A stretch of 64,000 nt of DNA from Candidatus Scalindua sp. SCAELEC01 (GCA_004282745.1 SHMT01000010.1:1-64000), one strand, 5' to 3'. Positions 1-7,256 are shown, counted from the stretch's first letter. Numbers and translations are program-made. Notes: generated by a model from the letters alone, not told the origin.

Positions 1-108
1 AAAAAGAAGGAAAAGGAGAAAATAGAAGAAAATATTTTTTATTTACTTTTTTTTAAGAAGATGTTCGGGTAGAGAGTGCAATTTTAACTCGCCAGATTTA
101 AGACATTT

Positions 109-660
109 TCAGAACGCTGGTGACACAGAGCGGGGAGTTCCAAGTTCTAAGATTGCATTCATACCATTACGACAAAGTTTCATGTCTTCTTGTCGCTGTT
201 CTTCTTGATCGAAACGAGGAAAACCATCAAAATCTGAATAAGACTCTCCAATGATGGCTGCATTTTCACTAAACGTAATAACTGAGAGAACTCCGTTATT
301 GAATTCGACTCCTTGTCTTTGTTCCCCGACCCAAACCAACCTATCTCCTGTTAAGGCTCGCCAGATATTAGGTCTTTTAACAATTTCTCCTGGCTGATAG
401 CCTGAGTCGAGCTTACTCTGCATCCAATAAACTAGTGAGCCGGATACTTCAAGCGGATGCAACTCGAACCAGCACGGTAAATCAACTTGCCTATTTGTGA
501 TCGTAACAAAATCACCATCTGTTAATTGCCAGGTATCATTGATTTTGTATTGATCGTATTCAGGTGAAAATATGCCCTTGAAGCCGAACCACGACAAATA
601 ATCCCCCGTACGACAAGACAGTCTAATTGTTGTATCTTTCCCAAATATCGTATGTTCCAT
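109..660 (-). CDS. Hypothetical protein, integron cassette gene
   Basis: A 183-residue protein with no signal peptide and no membrane segment, rich in Trp, Phe and acidic residues. I do not recognise the family. It is the last cassette gene in the window, starting 20 bases after the GTTAGGC core of the attC at 680-753. The matching 3' core (GCCTAAC on the - strand) is not seen between the stop codon and base 1, where the sequence becomes an A-rich tract, so the cassette's own attC is eroded or lies outside. Reality as a gene rests on its length, start position relative to attC, and orientation matching the array. Confidence 0.6.
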   Translation of the reverse strand: MEHTIFGKDTTIRLSCRTGDYLSWFGFKGIFSPEYDQYKINDTWQLTDGDFVTITNRQVDLPCWFELHPLEVSGSLVYWMQSKLDSGYQPGEIVKRPNIWRALTGDRLVWVGEQRQGVEFNNGVLSVITFSENAAIIGESYSDFDGFPRFDQEEQRQEDMKLCRNGMNAILELGTPRSVSPAF

Positions 661-679
661 GTGTGTTTCTAATTTATTT

Positions 680-753
680 GCCTAACGTCAAAGTGAGGCA
701 CGAAGTGGAGTGCGGAGCGCGTAACGGAGTTGTCCTCCACTGCCTTGTTCTAC
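680..753 (-). other. attC site (74 bp)
   Basis: Read on the - strand it runs from GTAGAAC (747-753 on +) to GTTAGGC (680-686 on +). The inner arms AGTGAGG and CCTCCACT pair with one extrahelical base, a hallmark of single-stranded attC hairpins. The GTAGAAC core complements the GTTCTAC core at the 5' end of the same cassette (1389-1395). Confidence 0.8.
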
Positions 754-755
754 TT

Positions 756-1073
756 TCATTTTCTGAATCGGCTGAATACTTCTCCAGCTCCACCGATTGC
801 TATCGCAATAATGTAAATAATGTATGGCCAACAGAACAACGTGATGGCTGCCATCGGTGACCAACCGAAAGATTCAATCGCCCCCATAATACCCACAACA
901 GTTCCAAGGATTGGTATGTATGCGATTGGGAAAGCGATAAATATAGCAATCCACCAAGGCCACCCCCACCAATTTTCAATGCCTCCAAGGATGGCAACCA
1001 ACTGAACCAAACCCATCAGCAGGTAAACAATCTGAAACAAGCATCCAAAGAACCCAGCAACTTTTTCATTCAT
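756..1073 (-). CDS. Small membrane protein, integron cassette gene
   Basis: A 105-residue very hydrophobic protein with three likely membrane helices (about residues 8-30, 38-62 and 74-95) and a short basic tail (FSRFRK). It shares the MNEK start with its upstream neighbour and overlaps it by 8 bases, so the two genes are translationally coupled and travel in one cassette. The stop lies 3 bases from the attC core at 747-753. Function unknown; the pairing of two small membrane proteins suggests they act together. Confidence 0.65.
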   Translation of the reverse strand: MNEKVAGFFGCLFQIVYLLMGLVQLVAILGGIENWWGWPWWIAIFIAFPIAYIPILGTVVGIMGAIESFGWSPMAAITLFCWPYIIYIIAIAIGGAGEVFSRFRK

Positions 1074-1386
1074 TATTCTTTTTTCCTTTCAGCTTAAAAA
1101 TTGAGGCTATGGCTATCCCGATCGTAACAACGTTCACAACAGACCAAATATCTCTTCCAAGATGCATCCGAAAGAACGGATTGTAGACCGCTGCCGTGAT
1201 GCCTAAAACCCAAACCCATTCCTTCTTTTCTTGTTCGAGAGCTTGAAAAGCCAAAAATGCAAAGATACCACAAACGACCCAACGCAGCAGCACATAGTAT
1301 CCGTATGGGTTTTCTGGATTCAAGGCCGCAAGCAACATGATTGATGCAATGGCTTGGGGAGTCCAGATGGTTTTCTTTTCATTCAT
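1066..1386 (-). CDS. Small membrane protein, DUF6804-like, integron cassette gene
   Basis: A 106-residue protein with hydrophobic segments at about residues 12-24, 28-50, 55-75 and 84-98. The pattern NPYGYYVLLRWVVC followed by a short loop and a second hydrophobic block resembles the small membrane family DUF6804; this is recalled, not searched. The start codon is only 3 bases from the GTTCTAC core at 1389-1395, so the gene fills its cassette from the very first bases. It is followed by the overlapping gene at 756-1073. Function unknown. Confidence 0.65.
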   Translation of the reverse strand: MNEKKTIWTPQAIASIMLLAALNPENPYGYYVLLRWVVCGIFAFLAFQALEQEKKEWVWVLGITAAVYNPFFRMHLGRDIWSVVNVVTIGIAIASIFKLKGKKNNE

Positions 1387-1388
1387 CC

Positions 1389-1473
1389 GTAGAACGTCTA
1401 GTATGAGCTGGCCGGCTGATATGTCAGAAAACCGGATAGGTGTTCACCGGTCAGCTCGATACTATTGTTATGT
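1389..1473 (-). other. attC site (85 bp)
   Basis: On the - strand ACATAAC (1467-1473 on +) to GTTCTAC (1389-1395). The inner arms GTATGAGCTG and CAGCTCGATAC pair with one unpaired G, typical of attC. A second inner stem (CCGG with CCGG) is present. Its ACATAAC core complements GTTATGT at the 5' end of the nuclease cassette (2319-2325). Confidence 0.88.
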
Positions 1474-1476
1474 GTT

Positions 1477-2286
1477 TTATAGTATATCTTTTCTAATTTT
1501 ATTCAAGGTAAACGATAGGTTGTATTCAAACAACTCAACATATGAAAGACTTGAAGAAGCAAGTTTTAAATCTTCTGAGATGTTGTTTGCTACTATTACA
1601 CCTCTTACTGTTTGTCCTTGTTCGGCATGATTCTTTTCTATCCATGCCACATAACGCAATAGTTGTCCTATTGTTTTATCATAGCCACGAGAAACCTTAA
1701 GTTCAATAACTACAAAATTGTTGTTTCTATCAATTGCAAGAATATCTATAAATCTGCCACCAACAGGAAATTGAATACCATTTATTTCTTCATCTTCATA
1801 TAATTTCAAACCATCTTCAATTTCATGTAGATTTTTAGATAAATAATTTTGTAAATCTTTTTCATATGCAAATTGTTTTGATTCCTTTTCTTCTACATCA
1901 TCATCATCATCGTCGTCGTCTATTGTAGGTGGATTTGTAATATTATCTTTTTTGTAAATTGGTTGAGAATCTTTTTCTTTATCATAAAGACGAAAATTAG
2001 AACTATCAATTTGAAATAATAAATCATGTTCTCCTGTTGATTTTATTTTATAGTGAACCCTACTTGGAGCATTTGTCGATAATGCTATTAAGTGTGCGGT
2101 TATTGTTCCTTTCTTAATTTTGGGATAATTATCATTAAACCAAGAAACAATTTCTTTACGACTAAAGTGTCCACCTTCAGTGATTTTTTTTCGTTCAATT
2201 AATCCGAAACCTTGTTTTGGTGGAATAGGAAAATTGTCAATAAACTCTTTAATCAATTCTTTTGTTGGTTTACTGTATATTGGCAT
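1477..2286 (-). CDS. NucS/DUF91-like endonuclease with N-terminal winged-helix-like domain, cassette gene
   Basis: A 269-residue protein in three parts. Residues 1-110 resemble the DUF7669-type N-terminal domain (KKITEGGHFSRKEIVSWF). Residues 123-131 are a run of Asp encoded by a CATCAT/CGTCGT microsatellite. Residues 140-262 look like the C-terminal nuclease domain of NucS (DUF91): GRFIDILAID supplies the metal-binding Asp and FVVIELKVSRG the E-x-K pair, followed by GQLLRYVAWIEKN. NucS enzymes cut mismatched or branched DNA. As a cassette gene this could serve DNA repair or defence; substrate is unknown. The stop is 4 bases from the attC core. Confidence 0.82.
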   Translation of the reverse strand: MPIYSKPTKELIKEFIDNFPIPPKQGFGLIERKKITEGGHFSRKEIVSWFNDNYPKIKKGTITAHLIALSTNAPSRVHYKIKSTGEHDLLFQIDSSNFRLYDKEKDSQPIYKKDNITNPPTIDDDDDDDDVEEKESKQFAYEKDLQNYLSKNLHEIEDGLKLYEDEEINGIQFPVGGRFIDILAIDRNNNFVVIELKVSRGYDKTIGQLLRYVAWIEKNHAEQGQTVRGVIVANNISEDLKLASSSLSYVELFEYNLSFTLNKIRKDIL

Positions 2287-2318
2287 AATATTACTCTATC
2301 AACAATTTATGGTAAAAA

Positions 2319-2446
2319 ACATAACGTCTGAGGTGAGGTGCGCCGTATGGCGTATAAAATAATGGGGAAAAAATAAAATAAGCAAAGAATATAAAAACTC
2401 AAAAATCGCAAGAGATAAAGGCGTCACCTCCAATGACTGGTTAGAT
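2319..2446 (-). other. attC site (128 bp), VCR-like length
   Basis: On the - strand ATCTAAC (2440-2446 on +) to GTTATGT (2319-2325). The outer part AACGTCTGAGGTGAG is shared with the attC at 3033-3159 and pairs with the CACC/CCAATGACTGG side; the centre is AT-rich and long. Its similarity to the next attC suggests both cassettes come from the same host-lineage attC family. Confidence 0.9.
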
Positions 2447-2563
2447 TTTTTCTATTTAACAAATATAAAGAAAAGACACTCATTCTGCACTTGCTATTCT
2501 TGCACTGGAAAAAGTGTTCATAGATTTCCCTTCTTATTAGAAGTTGTGTTTTTATCAGAACTA

Positions 2564-2983
2564 TTATTTACCTAAACAATTTTTAATATGTTCTGGATCA
2601 GAAAAAAAAGATTTACATTTTGATTCACTAAACTTTTTTCCAACAAAACTATCTGTGATCCAGCCTATTTTAGAATTTACTATAGACTTTATCTTAAGAA
2701 AGGTTCTTCCTTTAAATTCCCTTACTTCCAATGTTCTAACAACTGCCCCTTGACACTTCAGCCCGTGATCTTCTCTGCCATCTCCAGATAATTTTCCCAC
2801 AACTTTTGCACCAGTAAGAAGCCCACCTGGTTTACTCCACATATTTACTACCGGTACTAATAATTCTCCATTTTCACACCCAGTAACATGAAATAAATCG
2901 CCTGATTTAACTTCCCATGCTTCTACAGAACCAAACAAGATAAATACTGTAAATGGGATTAAATAAATAAAATACTTTTTCAT
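2564..2983 (-). CDS. Exported hypothetical protein, integron cassette gene
   Basis: A 139-residue protein with a clear signal peptide (MKKYFIYLIPFTVFILF, cleavage likely after VEA near residue 22). The mature part has WEVKSGDLFHVTG, SKPGGLLTGAKVVGKL and FLKIKSIVNSKIGWI, a small beta-rich pattern resembling bacterial SH3-like domains, and four Cys that may form disulfides (two near GCENGE and GLKCQG, two near the C-terminus). A good ribosome site (GGAGGCAACAA) precedes the start. The family is not recognised; a periplasmic or secreted role is inferred. Confidence 0.72.
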   Translation of the reverse strand: MKKYFIYLIPFTVFILFGSVEAWEVKSGDLFHVTGCENGELLVPVVNMWSKPGGLLTGAKVVGKLSGDGREDHGLKCQGAVVRTLEVREFKGRTFLKIKSIVNSKIGWITDSFVGKKFSESKCKSFFSDPEHIKNCLGK

Positions 2984-3032
2984 TTGTTGCCTCCTTATTC
3001 ATATGAGCATTGTTGGAATTGTACGTCTTGTA

Positions 3033-3159
3033 ATCTAACGTCTGAGGTGAGCACCCCCGTTTGGCAAATAAAACAATAGATAAAAATAAGATAAACAAAG
3101 AGCCTAAAAATAATCGAATCGCAAATGGCAGAGGGGTTGGCTCCACTGATTTGTTAGGC
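3033..3159 (-). other. attC site (127 bp), VCR-like length
   Basis: On the - strand GCCTAAC (3153-3159 on +) to GTTAGAT (3033-3039). Arms such as TGAGGTGAG and the CCACTGAT/AGTGGAG side are imperfectly complementary, and the element shares its outer sequence and length with the attC at 2319-2446. This is the clearest full attC in the window. Confidence 0.92.
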
Positions 3160-3203
3160 TTTTTTTATTTGTCAAAGATAAAGAATTGACCCCATCTCCA
3201 TCT

Positions 3204-3962
3204 TTATCTGTATTGAGAAGCCGATTCCAGAATATTGAGACATTCTTCATTCAGAGAGATTTGGAGCATTGAACTCTCAAACTGTGAAAGTTTGCCTTCT
3301 CTTAATGCCCCAAAAGAATAATATTGCAGTATAAGTTGTCCCACGAGAAATCGAAATCCACAAGCAGGTGCAAACTTCATAACAGATGCTAAATCCAATA
3401 GGCTTTTAATGCGCTTATGAGGATTGTCTGCCGTTAACTCTGCATATTTCAGTAGTGTGTCGCCATATTCAAGATGTTCACCCACTGCCTCTGCTACTGC
3501 AGTATCAATTGGGAAATAAGCTGCTCTGGTACCAGAGACAAATTCTGGACCGTCTTTGGGGTTGAGGCATTTCTTGGCTTCCGAAAAGAACTCCTCTACG
3601 ACACTCAGATTGTAATTTGAGTGTTCGGTTGTTTCATCTTTTCGGAATTTTTGATGACGTTTCATTAGTGCTTCATCTGCTTCCGGTTTCAATTTTATCT
3701 TGCCAGATTTAACTGCCAGATAAGTAAATACATCATTATGATGCTGAGAATACTCATTTTGAAGCATATCCATAATAATTTTATACCCCTTATTACCATT
3801 CGGACGAGTTGCCAAGTCATCAAGAACGAGACATATTGACAAGTATTCTGCATCAGTTCGTGTACGACCTTCATCCTTTTCAATCATGTCTGCGTTATGC
3901 TCAACAAGCTCAAGAAGCATTTTCTTATCCTTCTTTCCAAACAGTGAATCTAAAAACCCCAT
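3204..3962 (-). CDS. Hypothetical protein, integron cassette gene
   Basis: A 252-residue, mostly alpha-helical soluble protein beginning MGFLDSLFGKKDKK, a start seen in many phage or defence-island proteins. No catalytic motif is evident. The start is supported by GAGGAGATAAGCA just upstream and by the attC core 21 bases before it. Residues 130-200 contain LNPKDGPEFVSG and a helical AVAEAVGEHLEYGDTLLKYAE stretch. The family is not recognised. The cassette's 5' core (GCTACGC) no longer matches its 3' core (GCCTAAC), so this junction has drifted. Confidence 0.65.
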   Translation of the reverse strand: MGFLDSLFGKKDKKMLLELVEHNADMIEKDEGRTRTDAEYLSICLVLDDLATRPNGNKGYKIIMDMLQNEYSQHHNDVFTYLAVKSGKIKLKPEADEALMKRHQKFRKDETTEHSNYNLSVVEEFFSEAKKCLNPKDGPEFVSGTRAAYFPIDTAVAEAVGEHLEYGDTLLKYAELTADNPHKRIKSLLDLASVMKFAPACGFRFLVGQLILQYYSFGALREGKLSQFESSMLQISLNEECLNILESASQYR

Positions 3963-3982
3963 TGCTTATCTCCTCTTTTTAA

Positions 3983-4041
3983 GCGTAGCGCCGCGAATCA
4001 GGGGCCAAGGTACGAGATCCCTCTAGATTCGCTTGTTATGC
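3983..4041 (-). other. attC site (59 bp) with a mutated R' core
   Basis: On the - strand GCATAAC (4035-4041 on +) to GCTACGC (3983-3989). The inner arms GCGAATC and GATTCGC pair perfectly and AGGG/CCCT extends the stem with the bases CTA unpaired. The TAA stop of the upstream cassette gene lies inside the GCATAAC core. The R' core departs from GTTRRRY at the cleavage T, so recombination here may be impaired. Confidence 0.8.
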
Positions 4042-4692
4042 CTTCTCTTCAAAATCAAATACTGGCTCATCAATACCCATAGCCTGAATGAGCTTAAAAA
4101 AGCCATTTCCAACCTGCCTTTCAAATATGGCAGGACCAACGTTAATGATAGCGTCAGCGACAATCGTATAGAAATCTTTTGCAAAACTGAAGAAAGCTTC
4201 AAATTCATCATGAGAGGGTAAAGAGGTGATCTTTACTTTAGATTCACTGTGCGCTCCAATTTTGTCCCTGTATTTCTTCATCCTTTCGAATGTCACAAAA
4301 TGCATACCCGTAAACAAACCCAAAGTCCCTTTGAAATATGACTTTGGGTCAGTGAGTTTAGATGAATTCCCATATCGCATGCCAAATTCAGTTAACTTTT
4401 TATGCTGTCCAACTGTAAGCTTCAATGCTCGCAGCGATTCAATGATAGAAGGGATAGAATCCAATTCGTTCCGTTTAGGATCTTCATATATTTTGCAAAT
4501 GCAAACAGCAATAGATCCGAGAGCCAAATTTTGTATGTGCCCAAGAAGTGAGTTGCTGATATCGCTCTTTTTCAATGCCTTGAGATTCAAACCAATTAGA
4601 CGATGTAAGTCAATATCGTTACGAAGCTGCTGAATTCGCTTAGCTAAAGCAATATTCTTGTTGTCTGTTTTGGTATTTCTCATCCTGGGCAT
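4036..4692 (-). CDS. HEPN-like protein (AbiU2-type), first integron cassette gene
   Basis: About 218 residues if started at the ATG at 4690-4692; alternatives are a nearby ATG at 4681-4683 and TTG codons up to 4719 inside the palindrome GGCCGCCA/TGGCGGCC. The all-helical protein carries RDKIGAH near residue 144, fitting the Rx4-6H ribonuclease motif of HEPN domains, with an upstream helix LALGSIAVCICKIYEDPK as in AbiU2-like HEPN proteins. HEPN proteins act as RNases in abortive infection and toxin-antitoxin systems; that role here is inference. As the cassette nearest the cassette promoter it should be the most expressed one. Confidence 0.72.
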   Translation of the reverse strand: MPRMRNTKTDNKNIALAKRIQQLRNDIDLHRLIGLNLKALKKSDISNSLLGHIQNLALGSIAVCICKIYEDPKRNELDSIPSIIESLRALKLTVGQHKKLTEFGMRYGNSSKLTDPKSYFKGTLGLFTGMHFVTFERMKKYRDKIGAHSESKVKITSLPSHDEFEAFFSFAKDFYTIVADAIINVGPAIFERQVGNGFFKLIQAMGIDEPVFDFEEKA

Positions 4693-4748
4693 TGGCCGCC
4701 ATTTTCTGGCGGCCAACAAGTTATTCTACAGTTTCTGTATAGTTATGG

Positions 4749-4776
4749 ATTCTATAAAATCTTTGACAAATGTCAA
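4749..4776 (-). promoter_or_regulatory. Candidate cassette promoter Pc
   Basis: On the - strand TTGACA (4771-4776) and TAGAAT (4749-4754) with 16 bases between: a strong sigma70-type promoter pointing into the cassette array. Confidence 0.65.
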
Positions 4777-4791
4777 GTATGTTTTTATACT
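4763..4791 (+). promoter_or_regulatory. Candidate intI promoter
   Basis: TTGACA (4763-4768), 17-base spacer, TATACT (4786-4791), 41 bases before the intI start. Its -35 box forms a perfect 14-base palindrome (TTGACAAATGTCAA) with the -35 box of the opposing cassette promoter. Confidence 0.7.
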
Positions 4792-4832
4792 TACCTAACT
4801 GTATAGTATGTTTTGTATAACGTTATTTTACA

Positions 4833-6164
4833 ATGATAACTATTCCATCAGAAGTATCTGTTCGTTTCAATTCTGCTTTGGCAAAAAACAGAATTTCTAA
4901 AGAGCACCATAATCATTATAGAAAATGGTTGCAGTACTATCTTGATTTTTGCCAAAAGTATCATTTCCAAAGTATTCAACCTGAAAGCCTCCAGAATTTT
5001 CTGAGAAAGTTGGGGGAAAAACGCCAGACACGGGAACAGCAAAAGCAGGCTTCTCATGCAATTTCTCTTTACTACTCTATTGCTCACACCGTAGCGGATC
5101 CTGTTGAGAAATTACGGTCAGGTAGGATTCAGAATGAGCGTATTTCTCCAGGGAATAAGGATTTATCTGATGAAGGCATGGAATGGCAAGCCGCGCTTGG
5201 TAATCTTTCATCAGAAATTAAGATACGGCACTATTCACCGAAAACACTAAAGGCGTATACCCTGTGGGTCAGGCAATTTCAGGCCTTTACACGGAAAAAG
5301 GAGCCACAGCTATTGTCTTCAGCCGAGGTAAAAGAGTTTTTAACTTTTCTGGCCATAAAGCGAAAGGTCTCTGCCTCAACACAAAACCAGGCTTTTAACG
5401 CCCTCCTCTTCTTTTACCGACATGTCATCAAAAAGGATTTTGAAAATTTAAAGGATACTCCCAGGGCCAAGAGGACACGTTATATACCTGTTGTCCTGTC
5501 TCGACCAGAAATAGACGAAATATTTATGCATCTATTATATCCATATGATTTAGTCTCTAAGCTTCTCTATGGGTGCGGACTGAGATTGTTTGAATGCTTG
5601 AACCTCCGCGTTCAAAATTTTAATTTTGACACATCTATTCTCACGATTCATGATGGAAAAGGGAAAAAAGATAGGACGGTACCGCTACCGGAGACAATCG
5701 TGCCTGATTTAAAGGCACATCTTGAACGGGTAAAGAACCTCCATCAAATGGATCTGGACGCAAATTATTCCGGGGTTTTCCTGTTTGACATGTTGGATAA
5801 AAAATATAGAAATTGTGCAAAGGAGCTGATTTGGCAGTGGTTTTTCCCCGCAAAGACGTTGACTTTAGTTCCGGAAACAGGAGAATTTAGGCGGTATCAT
5901 CTCCATGAATCGCATGTGCAGAAGGCCATAAAACGGGCGGTTGGAAAGTCAAAGATAGCTAAGCGCGCCTCAGCACATACGTTCCGCCATAGCTTCGCCT
6001 CTCATCTATTACAGGCCAATTATGACATACGTACTATTCAGGAACTGCTGGGGCATAGTGATGTCAGGACCACGATGATTTATACCCATACGATAAAGAG
6101 TCAGACAGTAAAAGAGGCAAAGAGTCCTCTCGATTTCTCATCTGAAACGATCCACAGAATATAA
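4833..6164 (+). CDS. intI: Integron integrase IntI with an extra N-terminal domain
   Basis: A 443-residue tyrosine recombinase. Catalytic residues are visible: Arg251 in GCGLRLFE, Lys in GKGKKDR, His382-x-x-Arg385 in HTFRHSFASHLL, His in ELLGHSD and Tyr417 in TTMIYTH. The insert FPAKTLTLVPETGEFRRYHLHE before the HTFRH box is the extra segment that separates IntI from other tyrosine recombinases and binds extrahelical attC bases. Usual IntI proteins have about 320-340 residues; here residues 1-105 add a second SAM-like core-binding domain ahead of the normal one (about 113-200, SPKTLKAYTLWVRQF, VSASTQNQAFNALLFFY). It integrates and excises cassettes at attI/attC. Confidence 0.95.
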   Translation: MITIPSEVSVRFNSALAKNRISKEHHNHYRKWLQYYLDFCQKYHFQSIQPESLQNFLRKLGEKRQTREQQKQASHAISLYYSIAHTVADPVEKLRSGRIQNERISPGNKDLSDEGMEWQAALGNLSSEIKIRHYSPKTLKAYTLWVRQFQAFTRKKEPQLLSSAEVKEFLTFLAIKRKVSASTQNQAFNALLFFYRHVIKKDFENLKDTPRAKRTRYIPVVLSRPEIDEIFMHLLYPYDLVSKLLYGCGLRLFECLNLRVQNFNFDTSILTIHDGKGKKDRTVPLPETIVPDLKAHLERVKNLHQMDLDANYSGVFLFDMLDKKYRNCAKELIWQWFFPAKTLTLVPETGEFRRYHLHESHVQKAIKRAVGKSKIAKRASAHTFRHSFASHLLQANYDIRTIQELLGHSDVRTTMIYTHTIKSQTVKEAKSPLDFSSETIHRI

Positions 6165-6191
6165 GCAGAGGGTAACAACATCCCCCTGAAT

Positions 6192-6207
6192 CCCCCTTCA
6201 AAGGGGG
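6192..6207. terminator. Short GC-rich hairpin after intI
   Basis: CCCCCTT and AAGGGGG face each other across two bases, 27 bases after the intI stop. There is no long T tract, so it may be only a repeat remnant of the common CCCCCTTCAAAGGGGG kind. Confidence 0.4.
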
Positions 6208-6237
6208 ACTTTGATTTTAGTGGGGTAAATTTACATA

Positions 6238-6385
6238 GTGCTTGAATGGAACCCCCTGTGGTTGAACGAGAACTGCCCAGATGTACTCATTAGAAAAAGA
6301 TTTATAGAATTTCTGGGCAGGAGTTTACTTGAAATTTTGATTTTTCGATTGAACAAAACCGGCGGCTTAGTAATACTTAGGACCC
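6238..6385. repeat. Long direct repeat, copy 1 (left of hicBA)
   Basis: This segment and 7330-7475 align over about 150 bases (GTGCTTGAAT, CGAGAACTGCCCAGAT, GAATTTCTGGGC, CTTGAAATTTTGATTTTTCGA and CTTAGTAATACT shared; roughly 78 percent identity by eye). Its left end equals the outer end of family A elements, and TACATA (6232-6237) before it fits the TANNTA target. It runs into a family B end (TAGGACCCAGG) at 6384. Confidence 0.75.
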
Positions 6386-6434
6386 AGGAAAAAATAATTT
6401 ATCATTCCCGCATCTCATTCCTCTTGCTAAATTT

Positions 6435-6662
6435 TTACACCAATTCAAGAAACCTATCGACTGAAAGCCGAGCCTGTTTCAATATATGCGACAAGGTGGA
6501 TCTTTTGATGGGACTGTGGGCAGGAATTGTCAGTTTAAGAACTTCGTCTTGTAAATGCTTCTGAAGTCTAATATGGCTTCCCTTCTGACGGACAACTACC
6601 CATCCATCCCGTTGCAAAGCCTTTCTTACCCTTTCGTATCCTAAACTCGGCACCTTTGTCAT
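6435..6662 (-). CDS. hicA: HicA-type mRNA interferase toxin
   Basis: A 75-residue protein of the HicA/YcfA family. The small double-stranded RNA-binding-like fold is signalled by LGYERVRKALQRDGWVVVRQKGSHIRLQK, with the catalytic His in GSH, and by LTIPAHSPIKRSTLSHILKQA. HicA cleaves mRNA and is blocked by HicB. It overlaps the upstream hicB by 4 bases (ATGA), so the toxin is translated only after the antitoxin. The pair lies between two long direct repeats and next to the integron, in keeping with a mobile toxin-antitoxin module. Confidence 0.92.
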   Translation of the reverse strand: MTKVPSLGYERVRKALQRDGWVVVRQKGSHIRLQKHLQDEVLKLTIPAHSPIKRSTLSHILKQARLSVDRFLELV

Positions 6663-6862
6663 ACGGCGATTTCCACAATTTCATGGTCCGGGGATAAGGT
6701 AAGATCGTCTTCTACCGGGTCTAAATACAGTTCAATGGCTTCTTTGATATTGGCCATGACCTCTTCTTTGGTGTCTCCCTCACTGATACAACCAGGGAGG
6801 CTTGGCACATAAACTGTATACCCCCCCTCATCACTGGGTTCGATAACAATTTTTAATTTCAT
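6659..6862 (-). CDS. hicB: HicB-type antitoxin
   Basis: A 67-residue protein with the partial RNase H-like fold of HicB: IEPSDEGGYTVYVPSLPGCISEGDTKEEVMANIKEAIEL fits the family signature. The start at 6860-6862 is chosen because GGAGGG sits 8 bases upstream; an earlier in-frame TTG (6875-6877) would overlap that ribosome site. This short form lacks a C-terminal DNA-binding domain, so autoregulation through HicB alone is not obvious. The order antitoxin-toxin with a 4-base overlap is one of the two usual arrangements. Confidence 0.92.
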   Translation of the reverse strand: MKLKIVIEPSDEGGYTVYVPSLPGCISEGDTKEEVMANIKEAIELYLDPVEDDLTLSPDHEIVEIAV

Positions 6863-7115
6863 AGCTTTTCCCTCCAAATTGAAGAAATATAACGTTAAAT
6901 GAACTGCGACTATAATATCACAATTATACAGACGCAGCCTATCGTAAATACCATAGCCATGTTTATATTACTTTAAAGCACTTTTCAAGTGAAATTTCTC
7001 ATAAATTTGCGAAAACGCTTGTTTTTACCTATCATTAAAAATAGCTCTTTATAATTTTAAGTGGGTAAGTAGTGTATAATCCTAGAAAACATACATATTT
7101 TAGGAGGAAGTAGAT

Positions 7116-7169
7116 ATGATAAATTTTGTGAATGAGTTAGTGCTTCGACAAAATTATTGTACTTTATAA
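7116..7169 (+). CDS. Possible 17-residue peptide ORF
   Basis: ATG preceded by AGGAGGAA at a 7-base distance, giving MINFVNELVLRQNYCTL and a TAA stop. A TATAAT box lies 36 bases upstream and a strong terminator about 90 bases downstream. It could encode a small peptide, a leader, or just mark a small RNA gene. No homology can be claimed. Confidence 0.3.
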   Translation: MINFVNELVLRQNYCTL

Positions 7170-7256
7170 TGTGTGATAAATACATAATGCAGAGAACTGA
7201 TACAATCCTATCAATGCTCGTTTTTCCCCAAACGAACACACTGATATTCATATCAG

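Larger units (their letters stand above)
4693..4832. other. Integron platform region: candidate attI and divergent promoters
   Basis: Between intI and the first cassette gene. Three GTTRRRY-like cores read on the - strand: GTTATAC (4815-4821), GTTAGGT (4793-4799) and GTTGGCC (4711-4717, imperfect). GTTATAC differs by one base from the complement of the first cassette's 3' core. The attI position cannot be fixed by eye. A palindrome TACAG-TTT-CTGTA lies at 4727-4739 and GGCCGCCA/TGGCGGCC at 4693-4714. Confidence 0.55.
1..6164. mobile_element. Complete chromosomal integron (intI plus leftward cassette array)
   Basis: The intI gene lies on the + strand at 4833-6164; immediately left of it seven small genes all run leftwards on the - strand, separated by palindromic attC sites at 680-753, 1389-1473, 2319-2446, 3033-3159 and 3983-4041. 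This divergent layout is the classic integron plan. For three consecutive cassettes the 7-base core at the cassette's 5' end is the exact complement of the core at its own 3' end (GTTAGAT/ATCTAAC, GTTATGT/ACATAAC, GTTCTAC/GTAGAAC), which is what excision and insertion of circular cassettes predicts. The array may continue beyond base 1. Confidence 0.92.

Noticed and set aside
4226-4633. 135-codon open frame on the + strand
   Set aside because: It is the antisense shadow of the HEPN-like cassette gene, which has attC context and a recognisable motif.
4727-4739. TACAG-TTT-CTGTA as a LexA box
   Set aside because: The half-sites point the wrong way compared with CTGT-N8-ACAG, and the host LexA motif is unknown; kept only as a possible operator.
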